Shown here: piece by piece, positions 40,490-50,130 of the stretch
Layout: every line of letters starts with the position of its first letter
How positions within the stretch are numbered: position 1 is the first letter of the stretch
Source of the DNA: Rheinheimera lutimaris
GTDB taxonomy: Bacteria; Pseudomonadota; Gammaproteobacteria; Enterobacterales; Alteromonadaceae
Direction of reading: 5' to 3'
Assembly: GCF_013283795.1 (NCBI RefSeq)
Contig: NZ_JABSOD010000002.1
Span: 248,001 to 312,000, forward strand
DNA: 64,000 bases
Program-made: the position numbers and the translations under genes
The notes under the pieces: model-generated
Database searches by the model: none
The model's input: only the letters and a program-made list of their open reading frames with translations
Told to the model about the DNA's origin: nothing

Positions 40490-41253
40490 CACAAAAAACT
40501 GATCGCAGCTTTGATGGTATCGCGGCCAAATTTGCGCACAATATTTACAGCAATACTAAAGGTAAATTGCGCCAATTAGTTTTGCTGCGGGATTTAGCCG
40601 AACTTAAACTGTTACAACAACCCTGCCATATCCTCGATGTCGGCGCGGGGCAGGGCCAGTTAGCATTGGCTCTGGCTGCGCAGGGCCATCTCGTGCATTT
40701 AACCGATATTTCTGCCGACATGTTGCAACTGGCACAGCAACAAGCCCTGAAGCAGGGCGCTGATAACGTCAGCTTTGCGCAGGTTGGTCTGGCGGAGCTG
40801 GCGGCCACGCATCAGCAACAGTATCAGCTGGTGTTGTGTCACGCCATGCTGGAGTGGTTGGCTCAGCCTGAATTGGCTATTGCGCAACTGCGGCAGTTGG
40901 TTGCGCCCGGAGGCGTGTTATCGCTGATGTTTTATAACAAAGATGCCAAGCGTTTTGGCAATATTTTGTTTGGCAACTTTGATTATGTCGCAGCAGATTT
41001 TCAGGTGAAGAAAAAGGTCAGTTTAAACCCGCAACATCCGTTGGCGCCAACGGATGTGCTGCGTTGGTGTGAACAAGCCGGCTTTAGTGTGCTGGCTAAA
41101 ACCGGGGTGCGCTGTTTTCATGATTATTTACGCGATCGCAGCCAGCAGCAAAGCCACTTTGAGCAGTTGCTGGCGCTGGAATTACAATACAACCGCACTG
41201 AGCCTTATGCATCGCTGGGCCGCTATCAGCATTTGCTACTACAAGCGAATTAG
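40486..41253 (+). CDS. cmoM: tRNA 5-carboxymethoxyuridine methyltransferase CmoM
   Basis: Class I SAM methyltransferase that methylates cmo5U34 of certain tRNAs. The 255-residue product has motif I ILDVGAGQGQLALALA, motif IV LVLCHAMLEWLAQPELA, and CmoM-like segments RSFDGIAAKFAHNIYSNTKGKLRQ, GGVLSLMFYNKD, FGNFDYV and KTGVRCFHDYLRD, all close to E. coli CmoM (formerly SmtA). The TAG stop overlaps the tamB stop on the other strand by four bases. Confidence 0.94.
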   Translation: MTQKTDRSFDGIAAKFAHNIYSNTKGKLRQLVLLRDLAELKLLQQPCHILDVGAGQGQLALALAAQGHLVHLTDISADMLQLAQQQALKQGADNVSFAQVGLAELAATHQQQYQLVLCHAMLEWLAQPELAIAQLRQLVAPGGVLSLMFYNKDAKRFGNILFGNFDYVAADFQVKKKVSLNPQHPLAPTDVLRWCEQAGFSVLAKTGVRCFHDYLRDRSQQQSHFEQLLALELQYNRTEPYASLGRYQHLLLQAN

Positions 41254-44200
41254 TCAAACTCAAATTTGTAGAGTAAATCAACAGCGTTATCTAAGCTGTT
41301 TACCGCCTCCAGATACAGGTTGCGCATTAAGCGGTAGCGCAGGGTAAATTCGCCAACAGCATTAAAAATGCCATAGCCGTATTTAACCTGCAGATCGCGT
41401 GACAAGTAGCCGCTCACGGTTACCTGCGAGTTATCTCCGGCACCGGCAGTATCCAGCGTAAGATCGCGCACACCAAAGGCTTCTCCCAGCTCGCCGACCA
41501 AAGCGCCGGTAGAAGAAATCGACATACCAATCAGGCTGGTGGTAAGTGCTGAACCGGCGCTGCCGGAATCGCTGCCGATATCACGGCCCATCAGCAAATA
41601 CGCTAACGCATTAGCCTGGGGTTTTGCCGGCTCGGAAAAAATGCTGACAGTGGGGTCATCTGCCGGGCCGGTAACACGGATCCCGGCAATAACATCATCT
41701 TCCATATTGGCCGGATTACGGATGGCTTCAACATTTAAAAACGGCTGGTCGGCCGGGCCGTTAAAGCTCATTTTGCCCTGACGGATCAGTAAGTCCTGAC
41801 CATAAGCGCGAAAGGTACCGTCTTGCAGGCTGACATCGCCATTAACCGTTGGCTGTTGTTTCGGCTGCTGGCGCACTCTTAAGCTACCGCTGAGACGGGT
41901 TTGCAGACCAAAAGCCGATAACTGTACCCGCCTGCCCAGCACGACATTAACATCAGTTTGCAGCGCAAAAGCCGTTTGCTGCTCTGTCGGGATCGGCTGC
42001 AATGCCTCGTCCAGCAACACCAGGTCATCAGATAACCCCACCGCAGTTTGCGGCAGGCTGTCGATGTTGATACGGGCAAACGGAATTTGCACCGTGCCGC
42101 TAAGCGATGTCAGGCCGGGCGTGGCGGTTAAGGTTAAATCCGGTGCCACCTGTAACCGTGCCTGAGGAATTTGCAGGCTCAGCTCATCACCTTTTATTTT
42201 AACGCTTGCTTGCCAGTTATCTATCTGTGGCCATTTTGCATCACCATTTAAATCTATCCGGCCTTTGCTGGTGTTAACCAACCCCTGCAGCGTGGCTTGC
42301 TGTCCGTTAAACCTAAGCGCTATGTCGGCATCTGTTACATCTACCGGAGCTTGTTTACCGGCCAGTTTAAAGCCGCTTAGTGCCAGCTTGCCGTTAATGT
42401 CCGGATTGCTTAAATCACCGCCAAAGCGTAAGTCGCTGTTCAGCATGCCGGCAAGCTCACTGCTTTGCTCCAGCAAGGGTTGCAGGAAGGCCAGGCTAAA
42501 CTGCTGTAGCAGCAGCTTACCCTGCAATTGACGCGAGTCGGATTGTACATCGCTAATGCTGACTTCAGTTTGTAATGCGCTGTTGCTGTCAAACTGCCAA
42601 TTCAGGCTGCCGTTAAGCGTATCGTCAGCCAATGCTGCATCCAGCGCCCAGCCTTGCCAACTCAGTGTCAGCGGCTGTTCTGCCAGATAGCGCCAGTCGC
42701 CGCTGCTGCCATTAATCTTAAGTTGTGCCTGCGGTTGTTGGCCCGGTTGCCAGTTAGCGCTGACATAAGCATCAACATGGCCTTGTAAGGCCATCTGCGC
42801 GGGTAAAAAATCAGCCAGAGCGGATAAAGCAAACTGTTGTAGTTTAAACTCAAGTGCTATCTGCCCGGCGCTGAGTAGCAGTGGTTTAACTGCGCACAGC
42901 TCAGCCGGGGCTTGCTGCCAACAGTGCGGCTGCACAGTTAACTGCGTATTGGCAAAGCGGTAATTCAGCGCCGTGCTGTCAACCAGTTGCCAGGGCCCCG
43001 CCAGGCTGTCCAGCCTGGCGGATAGCAAGGTGCCTTGCCAGTACTCGTTTGCTTGCAAACTGCCGGTCAGTTCTATGGCGGCATTGTGCTCAGCACCGCT
43101 CAGTTGCAGTGTCAGTTGATGCTGTAATTCGCTGCCGCTGAGTGTCAGCTGCAGTTGGTCAACACTTTGCTGCTGATATTTGGCGTTGCTGGCTTGCAAC
43201 AATAGCGTTGTATTGAGATTACGTTCGCTGTTCAGGCTAAGGTTGGTGTCAAGCGTTAACTGCTGCAGGCTGGCGTCCTGCCATTGGAGGGCGTTGGCTT
43301 CAAGCGTGCCTGTCAGCTTTGGTGTCTGGCGTTGACCGGTAATATTAAAGTCGGCGCTGATATCGCCTTGTGCGCCGCTTATGCTTTGCGCTAATGTCGG
43401 TATAACAACCTTCATTGCCAGTTGCCACTGCTTATCCAGTGAGCCGGTCAGTTGGATCTGGTTTTGCGCATGGCGCAGCGTCAGGCCGGGCGTTTCTAAT
43501 GTATAGTCGCCTTGTCCGCTGTTATCAGCAGCGCTTAAACTGCCGTCCAGCTTAAGCTTGTAGTCACGTAAGGTGCCGTTAAGGTTTAATTCCGGTAGGG
43601 CTAACTGCCAGCCGCCTTGCGGCGTCAACCGGCCGTTAAACTGCATATTGCCATTTAGTTCACCGGTATAATCCGGCCAGAATTGCCCCGGCTGAATGTC
43701 GCTTAACTGCGCTGTGCCAAGCCAGCTTAGTTGTTGCTGCCAATTCAGCTCAGCCTGACCGCTGAGCTCGCCGCCAAGGCTGTTAACCACGATGTTTTCC
43801 AGCGTTACAGCGGTCAGGCTGCTATGGCCATTTAATTGCACACGGCTGGCTGGCAGTTGGTTACCGCTCAGGGCTAATCCGGCATTAAAGTACAGTTGCT
43901 CCAGGCTGCCGCCGGCGGCTATTTGCAGCTGGCTTAGCTGTACTTCTGCTTCACCGCTAAGCGGCCATTGTAACTGTGTGGCATTTAAGCTGGCATTCAC
44001 CGGCAGGGCACTGTCTAACAGGTTTAGCCACAACGATAATTCAGCATCCAACAGCGCACTGGCTTTGGCCTGCAGTTGCAAGTTACTTAAATCACCGTCC
44101 AGCGTCAGGCGCAGGCGCTGACCGGCCAGCGCTGTGTCTTGCAGCAACAGCCGGATATCGGCTTTTAGCGGATAGTTGCCAACCGGCTCTAACCTGGCTG

Positions 44201-45008
44201 AGGCATACAAGGTTGCCAGCGGATGGCGGATATCCAACTGAGTCAGCGTGATTTGCTGTGGCAGCAGTTGCAGGCTGAATGCCAGCTCACTCAGGGTGTG
44301 TGCTTCAGGCTCAGCGCCTTGCTGCAGGGTGAAATCAGTCAGGCGAAAACGGTCGATAAACAAACTCAGTGGCAAGGAAATATCTTGTAGCTGCGGCACC
44401 TGATAGGCAAAGGGGACATCAGCAGCGTCAGTAGTTTGCGGCAGAGTCAGGACAACCTGCTGCCAGTGCGGCTGATTAAGTTGTATTTTATTGCCCCAAA
44501 GGGTGCCGGCAGTGCTGAATTGTTGCCAGCTTAATGTCGTGCCGCCAGCTTCCACTGTGGCATCGTTCAGTTGCAGCTGAGTAATATCAATGGCAAGGGG
44601 TAGCCATAAGCTTGCTGGTGGGGGCGGGGGATCTGCCTGCAGCGGATTGTCGCTGTCAGCAATAGTAAGCTGCATGCCTTGCAGTGCCAGTTGCTCTATA
44701 CAGAGGGTAAAGCGCAAAAAACAACCGTTATTAATCTGCAGGGTACTTTGGTCTAACGTCAGCGTTAGTGCATCATCTTGCCAGCGCAGCCCATATAAGG
44801 TGTTACCACCGAGCAGGCTACCCTCGCTGCGCTCAACACTAAAACCACTGACCACATGCTGTGCCAGCCACAGGTTAAAACTTAACCCGGCTGAGGTATA
44901 AAGCAATGTAAATACTATGGCAATAAGTGCTGCACACGGCAGCACCAGTGTCCAATGCAGCCACTTTAACGCGCGTTTTAGCCAATGCTTAGCCGTTTGG
45001 TTGCTCAT
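41250..45008 (-). CDS. tamB: Translocation and assembly module subunit TamB
   Basis: A 1252-residue AsmA-like protein that bridges inner and outer membranes with TamA. Current work links it to lipid transport to, or protein assembly in, the outer membrane. The N-terminal membrane helix (about 17-38) anchors it. Most of the length is repetitive beta-strand sequence rich in Leu/Gln/Asn typical of a bridge-like beta-taco. The C-terminal DUF490 region contains TGPADDPTVSIFSEP, ALAYLLMGRD and LRYRLMRNLYLEAV and ends in KFEFD. Its ATG overlaps the tamA stop (ATGA), indicating translational coupling. Confidence 0.95.
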   Translation of the reverse strand: MSNQTAKHWLKRALKWLHWTLVLPCAALIAIVFTLLYTSAGLSFNLWLAQHVVSGFSVERSEGSLLGGNTLYGLRWQDDALTLTLDQSTLQINNGCFLRFTLCIEQLALQGMQLTIADSDNPLQADPPPPPASLWLPLAIDITQLQLNDATVEAGGTTLSWQQFSTAGTLWGNKIQLNQPHWQQVVLTLPQTTDAADVPFAYQVPQLQDISLPLSLFIDRFRLTDFTLQQGAEPEAHTLSELAFSLQLLPQQITLTQLDIRHPLATLYASARLEPVGNYPLKADIRLLLQDTALAGQRLRLTLDGDLSNLQLQAKASALLDAELSLWLNLLDSALPVNASLNATQLQWPLSGEAEVQLSQLQIAAGGSLEQLYFNAGLALSGNQLPASRVQLNGHSSLTAVTLENIVVNSLGGELSGQAELNWQQQLSWLGTAQLSDIQPGQFWPDYTGELNGNMQFNGRLTPQGGWQLALPELNLNGTLRDYKLKLDGSLSAADNSGQGDYTLETPGLTLRHAQNQIQLTGSLDKQWQLAMKVVIPTLAQSISGAQGDISADFNITGQRQTPKLTGTLEANALQWQDASLQQLTLDTNLSLNSERNLNTTLLLQASNAKYQQQSVDQLQLTLSGSELQHQLTLQLSGAEHNAAIELTGSLQANEYWQGTLLSARLDSLAGPWQLVDSTALNYRFANTQLTVQPHCWQQAPAELCAVKPLLLSAGQIALEFKLQQFALSALADFLPAQMALQGHVDAYVSANWQPGQQPQAQLKINGSSGDWRYLAEQPLTLSWQGWALDAALADDTLNGSLNWQFDSNSALQTEVSISDVQSDSRQLQGKLLLQQFSLAFLQPLLEQSSELAGMLNSDLRFGGDLSNPDINGKLALSGFKLAGKQAPVDVTDADIALRFNGQQATLQGLVNTSKGRIDLNGDAKWPQIDNWQASVKIKGDELSLQIPQARLQVAPDLTLTATPGLTSLSGTVQIPFARINIDSLPQTAVGLSDDLVLLDEALQPIPTEQQTAFALQTDVNVVLGRRVQLSAFGLQTRLSGSLRVRQQPKQQPTVNGDVSLQDGTFRAYGQDLLIRQGKMSFNGPADQPFLNVEAIRNPANMEDDVIAGIRVTGPADDPTVSIFSEPAKPQANALAYLLMGRDIGSDSGSAGSALTTSLIGMSISSTGALVGELGEAFGVRDLTLDTAGAGDNSQVTVSGYLSRDLQVKYGYGIFNAVGEFTLRYRLMRNLYLEAVNSLDNAVDLLYKFEFD

Positions 45009-46729
45009 AATTCCGGCCCCAGGGCAAAGTGCAGTTGAAAACCGTTGTCCGGGCCATCCAGTCCCCAGGCCAGGTCAAGCCGCACCGGGCCTACGGGAGA
45101 GGCCCAGCGCACGCCGAAACCGACGCCCTGCACCCAATCGGGCTTATCATCCCAGGCGCTACCGTAATCACTGAATGCCGCCAGCCACCAGTTACCTTTA
45201 ACACGGTACTGATATTCCAGCGCCGCGGTTGCCATATAGCGCCCGCCGGTTAGCTCATCATCGCTGTTACGTGGCGATACGGTTTCATAGCCGTAACCAC
45301 GGATACTGTTATCGCCACCGGCAAAAAAACGGAGTGAAGGCGGTAGTTGCGACAAACCTTCCATCAGAATAGCACCGCCATCAAGCCGGGTAACAAAGCG
45401 ATGATTATTACCGGCACTGCCAATCCAGCCCAAACGGCTGCGCAAGCGCACAAAACTGGCATCAGAGCCCCAGGCTTCATCTGATACCTCAACTCCCAGC
45501 AATATGCGGTTGGCAGAGGAGGGCATTGGCCCGCCTGACTGTTTGGTGCGGTTGTAACTTAACCCCGGCATAATCAGGCTGATGCTGTCATTTTGGTCTG
45601 CCTGGACAAAGTCTTCATACAACCAACGTACAGACGCTGTACGGTACCAGTCACTTTTCAGCAACCAGTGGCGCTCTAATGCCAGGTTAGACTCACGGCT
45701 TTGCGTGTCCTGATTATCACGATTCTTAAAACCCAGCTGTACCTGATAAAAGTCGTTGGCAACGCTGGCCAAAGGCAGTTTGTAGGCAGCCTCTACGCTT
45801 TGCTCTATCTCGGACAGCGCCAGCTTGCTGCTCAGACTATGGCCGGCTTTATTTAGCCAGGGCTTATTCCAGTTTAGTTTCAACCTGGTTTTTACATCGG
45901 TAGAGTAGCCGATACCGGTTTCTATAATGTTGCGCCGTTCCGGTTGCAGCGCCACGTTAATCGGCAGCGTAAAATCCTGCATCTGTGTGGTGTCGCCCTC
46001 AACTAAAATGGACGAAAACCAGCCGGTAGCGGCTAATGCCTGGTTAAACTCGCCCAACTGACTGGCCAGATAATGATCACCGTGGTTAAACGGCACTAAA
46101 GAGCGTAGCCCGGGCTCTGCTATTTGGTTGCCACTAAAACTGACGTCACCAAATTTGTAGCGCGTACCGGAGTTAAAGTGTAAACGGACAAAAGCTTGTT
46201 TAAGCTCAGGCGCGACCTCAAGCCGGGCTTGGGTAAAATCAGCGTCAAAGTAGCCTTTGCGCAGTGCCAGACTTTTTAAGGCACTTTTGAAACCATCATA
46301 GGCGCCATGGTGCAGTACCTGGCCTTGCTTAGGTGCCTGAGTTGCCAGTAAGGCGGCAAAATCGCTGTCGGTTGTGGCATCGCCGGATAATTGTATGTCG
46401 CTTTCGCTGATACGCACCGGCTCACCGGCTTGTACGTTAATTTGCAGTAGCCGTGGTGTGGCTTTGTCGTGGGTTATGCTGATTTCGCTGTGGTAATAGC
46501 CCAGCGCCTGTAAAGCGGTCTGGATTTCCTGCTGTAATGTGGTTTGAAACCGCAAGCCGGGCGTATGGTCGGCATCAGTATATTTTTGCAGATAAATATC
46601 GATATTGTCGCGCAAAGCGCCATCCACACCGCTGATTTTAAACTGATATGTTGTATCTGAACGCGCGGGAGAACTAACGCTTAGTATGGCTGCCAGCATT
46701 GTTGAAATAAGGAAACCGCGGTTTGGCAT
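45005..46729 (-). CDS. tamA: Translocation and assembly module subunit TamA
   Basis: An Omp85-family outer-membrane barrel protein. The 574-residue protein has a signal peptide (to about residue 25), three POTRA-like repeats (about 27-265) and a C-terminal barrel. The barrel contains GGDNSIRGYGYETVSPRNSDDELTGGRY, including the conserved RGY motif, and ends PVGPVRLDLAWGL...FHFALGPEL in the manner of Omp85 C-termini. It heads the tamA-tamB operon, divergent from the FabH-like gene. Confidence 0.95.
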   Translation of the reverse strand: MPNRGFLISTMLAAILSVSSPARSDTTYQFKISGVDGALRDNIDIYLQKYTDADHTPGLRFQTTLQQEIQTALQALGYYHSEISITHDKATPRLLQINVQAGEPVRISESDIQLSGDATTDSDFAALLATQAPKQGQVLHHGAYDGFKSALKSLALRKGYFDADFTQARLEVAPELKQAFVRLHFNSGTRYKFGDVSFSGNQIAEPGLRSLVPFNHGDHYLASQLGEFNQALAATGWFSSILVEGDTTQMQDFTLPINVALQPERRNIIETGIGYSTDVKTRLKLNWNKPWLNKAGHSLSSKLALSEIEQSVEAAYKLPLASVANDFYQVQLGFKNRDNQDTQSRESNLALERHWLLKSDWYRTASVRWLYEDFVQADQNDSISLIMPGLSYNRTKQSGGPMPSSANRILLGVEVSDEAWGSDASFVRLRSRLGWIGSAGNNHRFVTRLDGGAILMEGLSQLPPSLRFFAGGDNSIRGYGYETVSPRNSDDELTGGRYMATAALEYQYRVKGNWWLAAFSDYGSAWDDKPDWVQGVGFGVRWASPVGPVRLDLAWGLDGPDNGFQLHFALGPEL

Positions 46730-46953
46730 CGACGTGGAAAAATCCCGTATTAAGAAAATGAAAAAAAATTGAATGCGGGGCTATTATGGCTCACACAGCT
46801 TGCTAATGTATACCGTGTTGCATAAATCGAGACTGAACAGGCAGGCTAATATGCGGATAATACAACAGCATGGTACAACTGAAGGGCTGATTTCAGTTAT
46901 ACTGCCGACATTGTAAAGCGGTAGTAAAACCGCCATCTGACAAGGGCAGTACT

Positions 46954-48069
46954 ATGAAAAGTGTTGTTATCAGCGGCTCGGGCCTGTTTACGCCTCAGCA
47001 TATTATTACCAACGACGAATTGGTAGCCAGCTACAACCAGTATGTAGACCAGTTTAATGCGCAACATGCCGACGCTATTGGCCGTGGTGAAACGCCGGCG
47101 CTGGAGCACTCCAGCAGCGAATTTATTGAAAAAGCCTCCGGCATTAAAGCGCGGCATGTGTTGTACAAAGACGGTATTTTAGACGTTGAGCTGATGCGGC
47201 CGGTATTTGACCGCCGCACTGAAGAACAAGCGCCGGAAATGGTAGAGATGGCGCTGTCGGCTGCGGGTGAAGCCATGGCGCAAGCCAATAAAACTGCTGC
47301 AGATATTGATTTGATTATCTGTGCCGCCTCAAATATGCAGCGACCTTACCCGGCATTATCAATTGAGCTGCAACAACTATTGGGTGTTGCCGGTTACGCT
47401 TTTGATATGAATGTGGCCTGCTCGTCTGCTACCTTTGCCATCAGCAACGCGGTAAATGCTATTCGTGGCGGCACGGCTAAAGTGGTATTGGTAGTGAACC
47501 CGGAATTTGCCTCGCCACAGGTGAATTACCGCAGCCGCGACAGTCATTTTATTTTTGGTGATGTGTGTACTGCTACCATCATTGAAGCAGAAGACAGCTG
47601 CACAGCGGATAATGCATATCGCATCAACGGCATGCGGCTGAAAACAGAGTTTTCCAACAACATCCGTTGCGATGTCGGTTATACCGAACATTGTTTACCG
47701 GATGATCCCCTGGTACCGTTTTTTAAACAACAGGGCCGCAAAGTGTTTAAAGAGTTGCTGCCGATAGTGGCTGATGTTATTCAGGCCGAAATGGCAGAGC
47801 AGCAGGTTAAACCGGAGCAACTGAAGCGATTGTGGCTACATCAGGCCAATATTAATATGAATATTTTTGCCGCGAAGAAAATTCTCGGCCGCGATCCGCT
47901 GCCAGAAGAGGCCCCCCTGGTGCTGGATACCTATGCCAATACCGCCTCAGCCGGCTCAATTATTGCGTTCCATAAATATAAGCAAGGTATTAACTCAGGC
48001 GAGCATGCCATTTTGTGCTCGTTTGGTGCGGGTTACTCAGTGGGCTGTTTAGTACTGCAAAAATGCTGA
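46954..48069 (+). CDS. 3-oxoacyl-ACP synthase III-like thiolase (FabH superfamily)
   Basis: A 371-residue KAS III-type condensing enzyme with the triad Cys156 (NVACSSATF), His296 (WLHQANINM) and Asn329 (YANTASAGS). It is about 50 residues longer than housekeeping FabH (about 317), mainly because of an N-terminal insertion (about 25-85, including the YNQYVDQFNAQHADAIGRGE segment). It stands alone, with no acyl carrier protein or fatty-acid genes nearby. It may prime fatty-acid synthesis with an unusual acyl unit or join acyl chains as OleA-like enzymes do; the sequence does not decide. Confidence 0.85.
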   Translation: MKSVVISGSGLFTPQHIITNDELVASYNQYVDQFNAQHADAIGRGETPALEHSSSEFIEKASGIKARHVLYKDGILDVELMRPVFDRRTEEQAPEMVEMALSAAGEAMAQANKTAADIDLIICAASNMQRPYPALSIELQQLLGVAGYAFDMNVACSSATFAISNAVNAIRGGTAKVVLVVNPEFASPQVNYRSRDSHFIFGDVCTATIIEAEDSCTADNAYRINGMRLKTEFSNNIRCDVGYTEHCLPDDPLVPFFKQQGRKVFKELLPIVADVIQAEMAEQQVKPEQLKRLWLHQANINMNIFAAKKILGRDPLPEEAPLVLDTYANTASAGSIIAFHKYKQGINSGEHAILCSFGAGYSVGCLVLQKC

Positions 48070-48084
48070 TATAGCGTGATAAAC

Positions 48085-48110
48085 AAACGGGCAGCGCGGG
48101 CTGCCCGTAA
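48085..48110 (-). terminator. Terminator after the CBM48 gene
   Basis: The nine-base-pair stem ACGGGCAGC / GCTGCCCGT is followed on the minus strand by TTTGTTTA. On the plus strand, after the FabH-like gene, the tail is poor (AAATGT), so it serves mainly the minus-strand gene. Confidence 0.7.
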
Positions 48111-48145
48111 ATGTCGGTTACAACCGTTCTGTTATAACTGTGCTT

Positions 48146-48454
48146 TTATAACAGCACTACCGAGTTATGATCATAAGATACCGGCGACGGTTGATAACTG
48201 TCAGCGGCGTCATCGTTCAGCCAGGTGCCACCGTTTACCAAATAGCGGAATTGATAAGCTTTATTTTTTTCTAAATTCAACGTTGCGGTAAAATCGCCGC
48301 TTTTGCTTTTCTTCATTGGTAACGCGACCGGATCCCAGTCATTAAATTCGCCCAGCAAGGCCACTTGTTCAATATTTTCCAGCCGGTGCGCCGGCAAGGT
48401 AAACGTTACTTTGCACAATGGCTTGGTCTTCAGATATTGCTTACTGATACTCAT
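48146..48454 (-). CDS. Stand-alone CBM48/isoamylase-early-set domain protein
   Basis: A 102-residue protein made almost entirely of one glycogen-binding-type immunoglobulin domain (AMPK/CBM48). It shows VTFTLPAHRLENIEQVALLGEFNDWDPVALPM and YQFRYLVNGGTWLNDDAADSY, the typical NDWD and Trp/Asn ligand region. It has no catalytic domain and no signal peptide. Such orphan domains are often annotated as isoamylase early set proteins. A link to glycogen or other glucans is likely by homology, but no glycogen gene is nearby. Confidence 0.85.
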   Translation of the reverse strand: MSISKQYLKTKPLCKVTFTLPAHRLENIEQVALLGEFNDWDPVALPMKKSKSGDFTATLNLEKNKAYQFRYLVNGGTWLNDDAADSYQPSPVSYDHNSVVLL

Positions 48455-48906
48455 AGTATTTCCCTTAATGTGTGCTCAAAGCGCTATAACCTTGTCTATC
48501 ATGTCGGGTCTTTATGATGAAATAATGACCACTTTGTTATGTGAATCACCTTAGGTAATTTTTTCTTGCTTCGCAAATAATCCTTTTAAAGGTTGATATA
48601 ACAAAAGTGATCTTGTTTGCCGGCAGTAAAGTTGTGTTGCAGTTGTAACAAGATATTATGCCGATTGACTTGTCGGGCTGCTGGTAAAAGCATGCAACTG
48701 AGCATTAGTAACAGCTGAATTTAGTGGCAAGCTAATAACCACGGGCGTTCGATTAAGTGTGCCAAATGGCTTTTTTCTGCCACAGATGCGGTGTTTGCAA
48801 CGGCTGTTACCTACACTGATACAAAGCGTAACATTCACAGCGTTACTTTCTTGCGGTGGCGTTTTAGTATATCGGCAGTAAAACAGCATTGTGGAAGACA
48901 AAAAAG
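48455..48906. other. Gene-free region between CBM48 gene and RND adaptor
   Basis: About 450 bases with no coding sequence that I can support. The divergent promoters of the CBM48 gene and the efflux operon must lie here. A weak inverted repeat, GTAAC / GTTAC around 48829-48846, is the only symmetric element I noticed near the adaptor gene. The base composition is more AT-rich in the left half. Confidence 0.4.
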
Positions 48907-50127
48907 ATGGCAGCAAAAATTATAAAAATCGCTATTCCCGTGGTCATTATTGCCGTGGCCGTGGTGGCATCAATGAGTTTAACCAGTATGCGCAAGCCGC
49001 CGGAGAAAAAAGAAGAACAACGGCCGGCTATTCTGGTGAACGCCGACACGATAAAGCCGCAGGATTTGGTGTATCGCATTCAATCGCAAGGTACCGTGCA
49101 ACCCAAACTGGAAACCAGTTTAAGCTCTGAAGTTAATGGCCGTATTGTGGCAGTGGCAGAAAACTTTATCGAAGGTGGCTTTTTTAACAAAGGTGATTTG
49201 CTGGTGCGGGTAGAGCAGGCAGATTATCAAACCAATGTAAAAGCGGCAGAAGCCAGCTTGGCTAACGCGCAATCAGCCCTGGAAGAGGAAAAAGCCCGTG
49301 GTCGTGTAGCGGAAGAGGAGTGGCGCTCTTTTACCGCCGGTAAAGCTCCGGAATTAGGGTTACGCCGGCCACAACTGGCCGGTGCCCTTGCGACAGTGCG
49401 TTCGGCGGAAGCAGAATTGGAGCGGGCATTACGTGACCTGGCCCGCACTGAAATTCGCGCACCCTATGCCGGCATGGTAAAAAGCCGCGATGCTAACCTG
49501 GGCCAGTTTATCAGCCGCGGTACCAGTGTCGGTATGATTTACGGCACTGACGTAGCGGAAATTCGTTTACCGCTAACCGATAATGATTTGGCTTTTTTAC
49601 AGGTGCCGGACTTTACCAACGACAACATCGAACCGGAAGTAGTGTTAACTGCCGCGGTAGCCGGCCGCATTATGCAGTGGCCGGCAAAATTAGTGCGCAC
49701 TGAAGGCGTACTGGATGCACGCAGCCGGGTAATTTATGCCGTTGCTGAAGTAACCGACCCTTACCAACGTGTGAACCAAAAACACGCGCCATTGCGTTTC
49801 GGTCGTTTCGTCCAGGCGCAAATATTGGGTGACGCAACCGAACAGGTGGTGGTGATCCCGCGGCATTTGCTGTTAGCGCAGCAACAGGTGCTGGTGGTGG
49901 ACAAAGACAACCAGTTACAGTTTCGCGCGGTAGTGTTAGAACGTGCTGACGAACACTCGGCGTATATCCGCTCCGGCTTTACTGAAGGTGACCGGTTAGC
50001 TACCTCTGCTATTGCCAACCCACTGGCGGGTACTTTGGTGCGGGTTGCAGCAGATGAAGCGGCACAACTGGCAGAGAAAGCGGCGAACCCGGATGCTGCC
50101 GTGCTGACCAGCCAGGTTAAGGAGTAA
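48907..50127 (+). CDS. RND efflux periplasmic adaptor (membrane fusion protein)
   Basis: A 406-residue HlyD/AcrA-like adaptor. An N-terminal membrane anchor (about 3-23) without a lipobox is followed by the barrel-sandwich half motif SSEVNGRIVAVAENF and a helical hairpin (about 100-150, VKAAEASLANAQSALEEEKARG). The second lipoyl half is RTEIRAPYAGMVKSRDANLGQ, and a beta-barrel region follows. I chose ATG 48907 because GGAAG lies upstream. It precedes the pump gene by three bases, so they form one operon. No outer-membrane TolC-type gene is present nearby. Confidence 0.92.
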   Translation: MAAKIIKIAIPVVIIAVAVVASMSLTSMRKPPEKKEEQRPAILVNADTIKPQDLVYRIQSQGTVQPKLETSLSSEVNGRIVAVAENFIEGGFFNKGDLLVRVEQADYQTNVKAAEASLANAQSALEEEKARGRVAEEEWRSFTAGKAPELGLRRPQLAGALATVRSAEAELERALRDLARTEIRAPYAGMVKSRDANLGQFISRGTSVGMIYGTDVAEIRLPLTDNDLAFLQVPDFTNDNIEPEVVLTAAVAGRIMQWPAKLVRTEGVLDARSRVIYAVAEVTDPYQRVNQKHAPLRFGRFVQAQILGDATEQVVVIPRHLLLAQQQVLVVDKDNQLQFRAVVLERADEHSAYIRSGFTEGDRLATSAIANPLAGTLVRVAADEAAQLAEKAANPDAAVLTSQVKE

Positions 50128-50130
50128 GCC

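Noticed and set aside
43792-44251. Plus-strand open frames opposite tamB
   Set aside because: They run antisense to the repetitive tamB coding sequence and show low-complexity Leu/Ser/Cys-rich products without SD.
48656-48916. Minus-strand open frame of 86 codons in the gene-free region
   Set aside because: Cys/Ser/Thr-rich composition unlike real proteins, no SD, and overlaps the adaptor start on the other strand.
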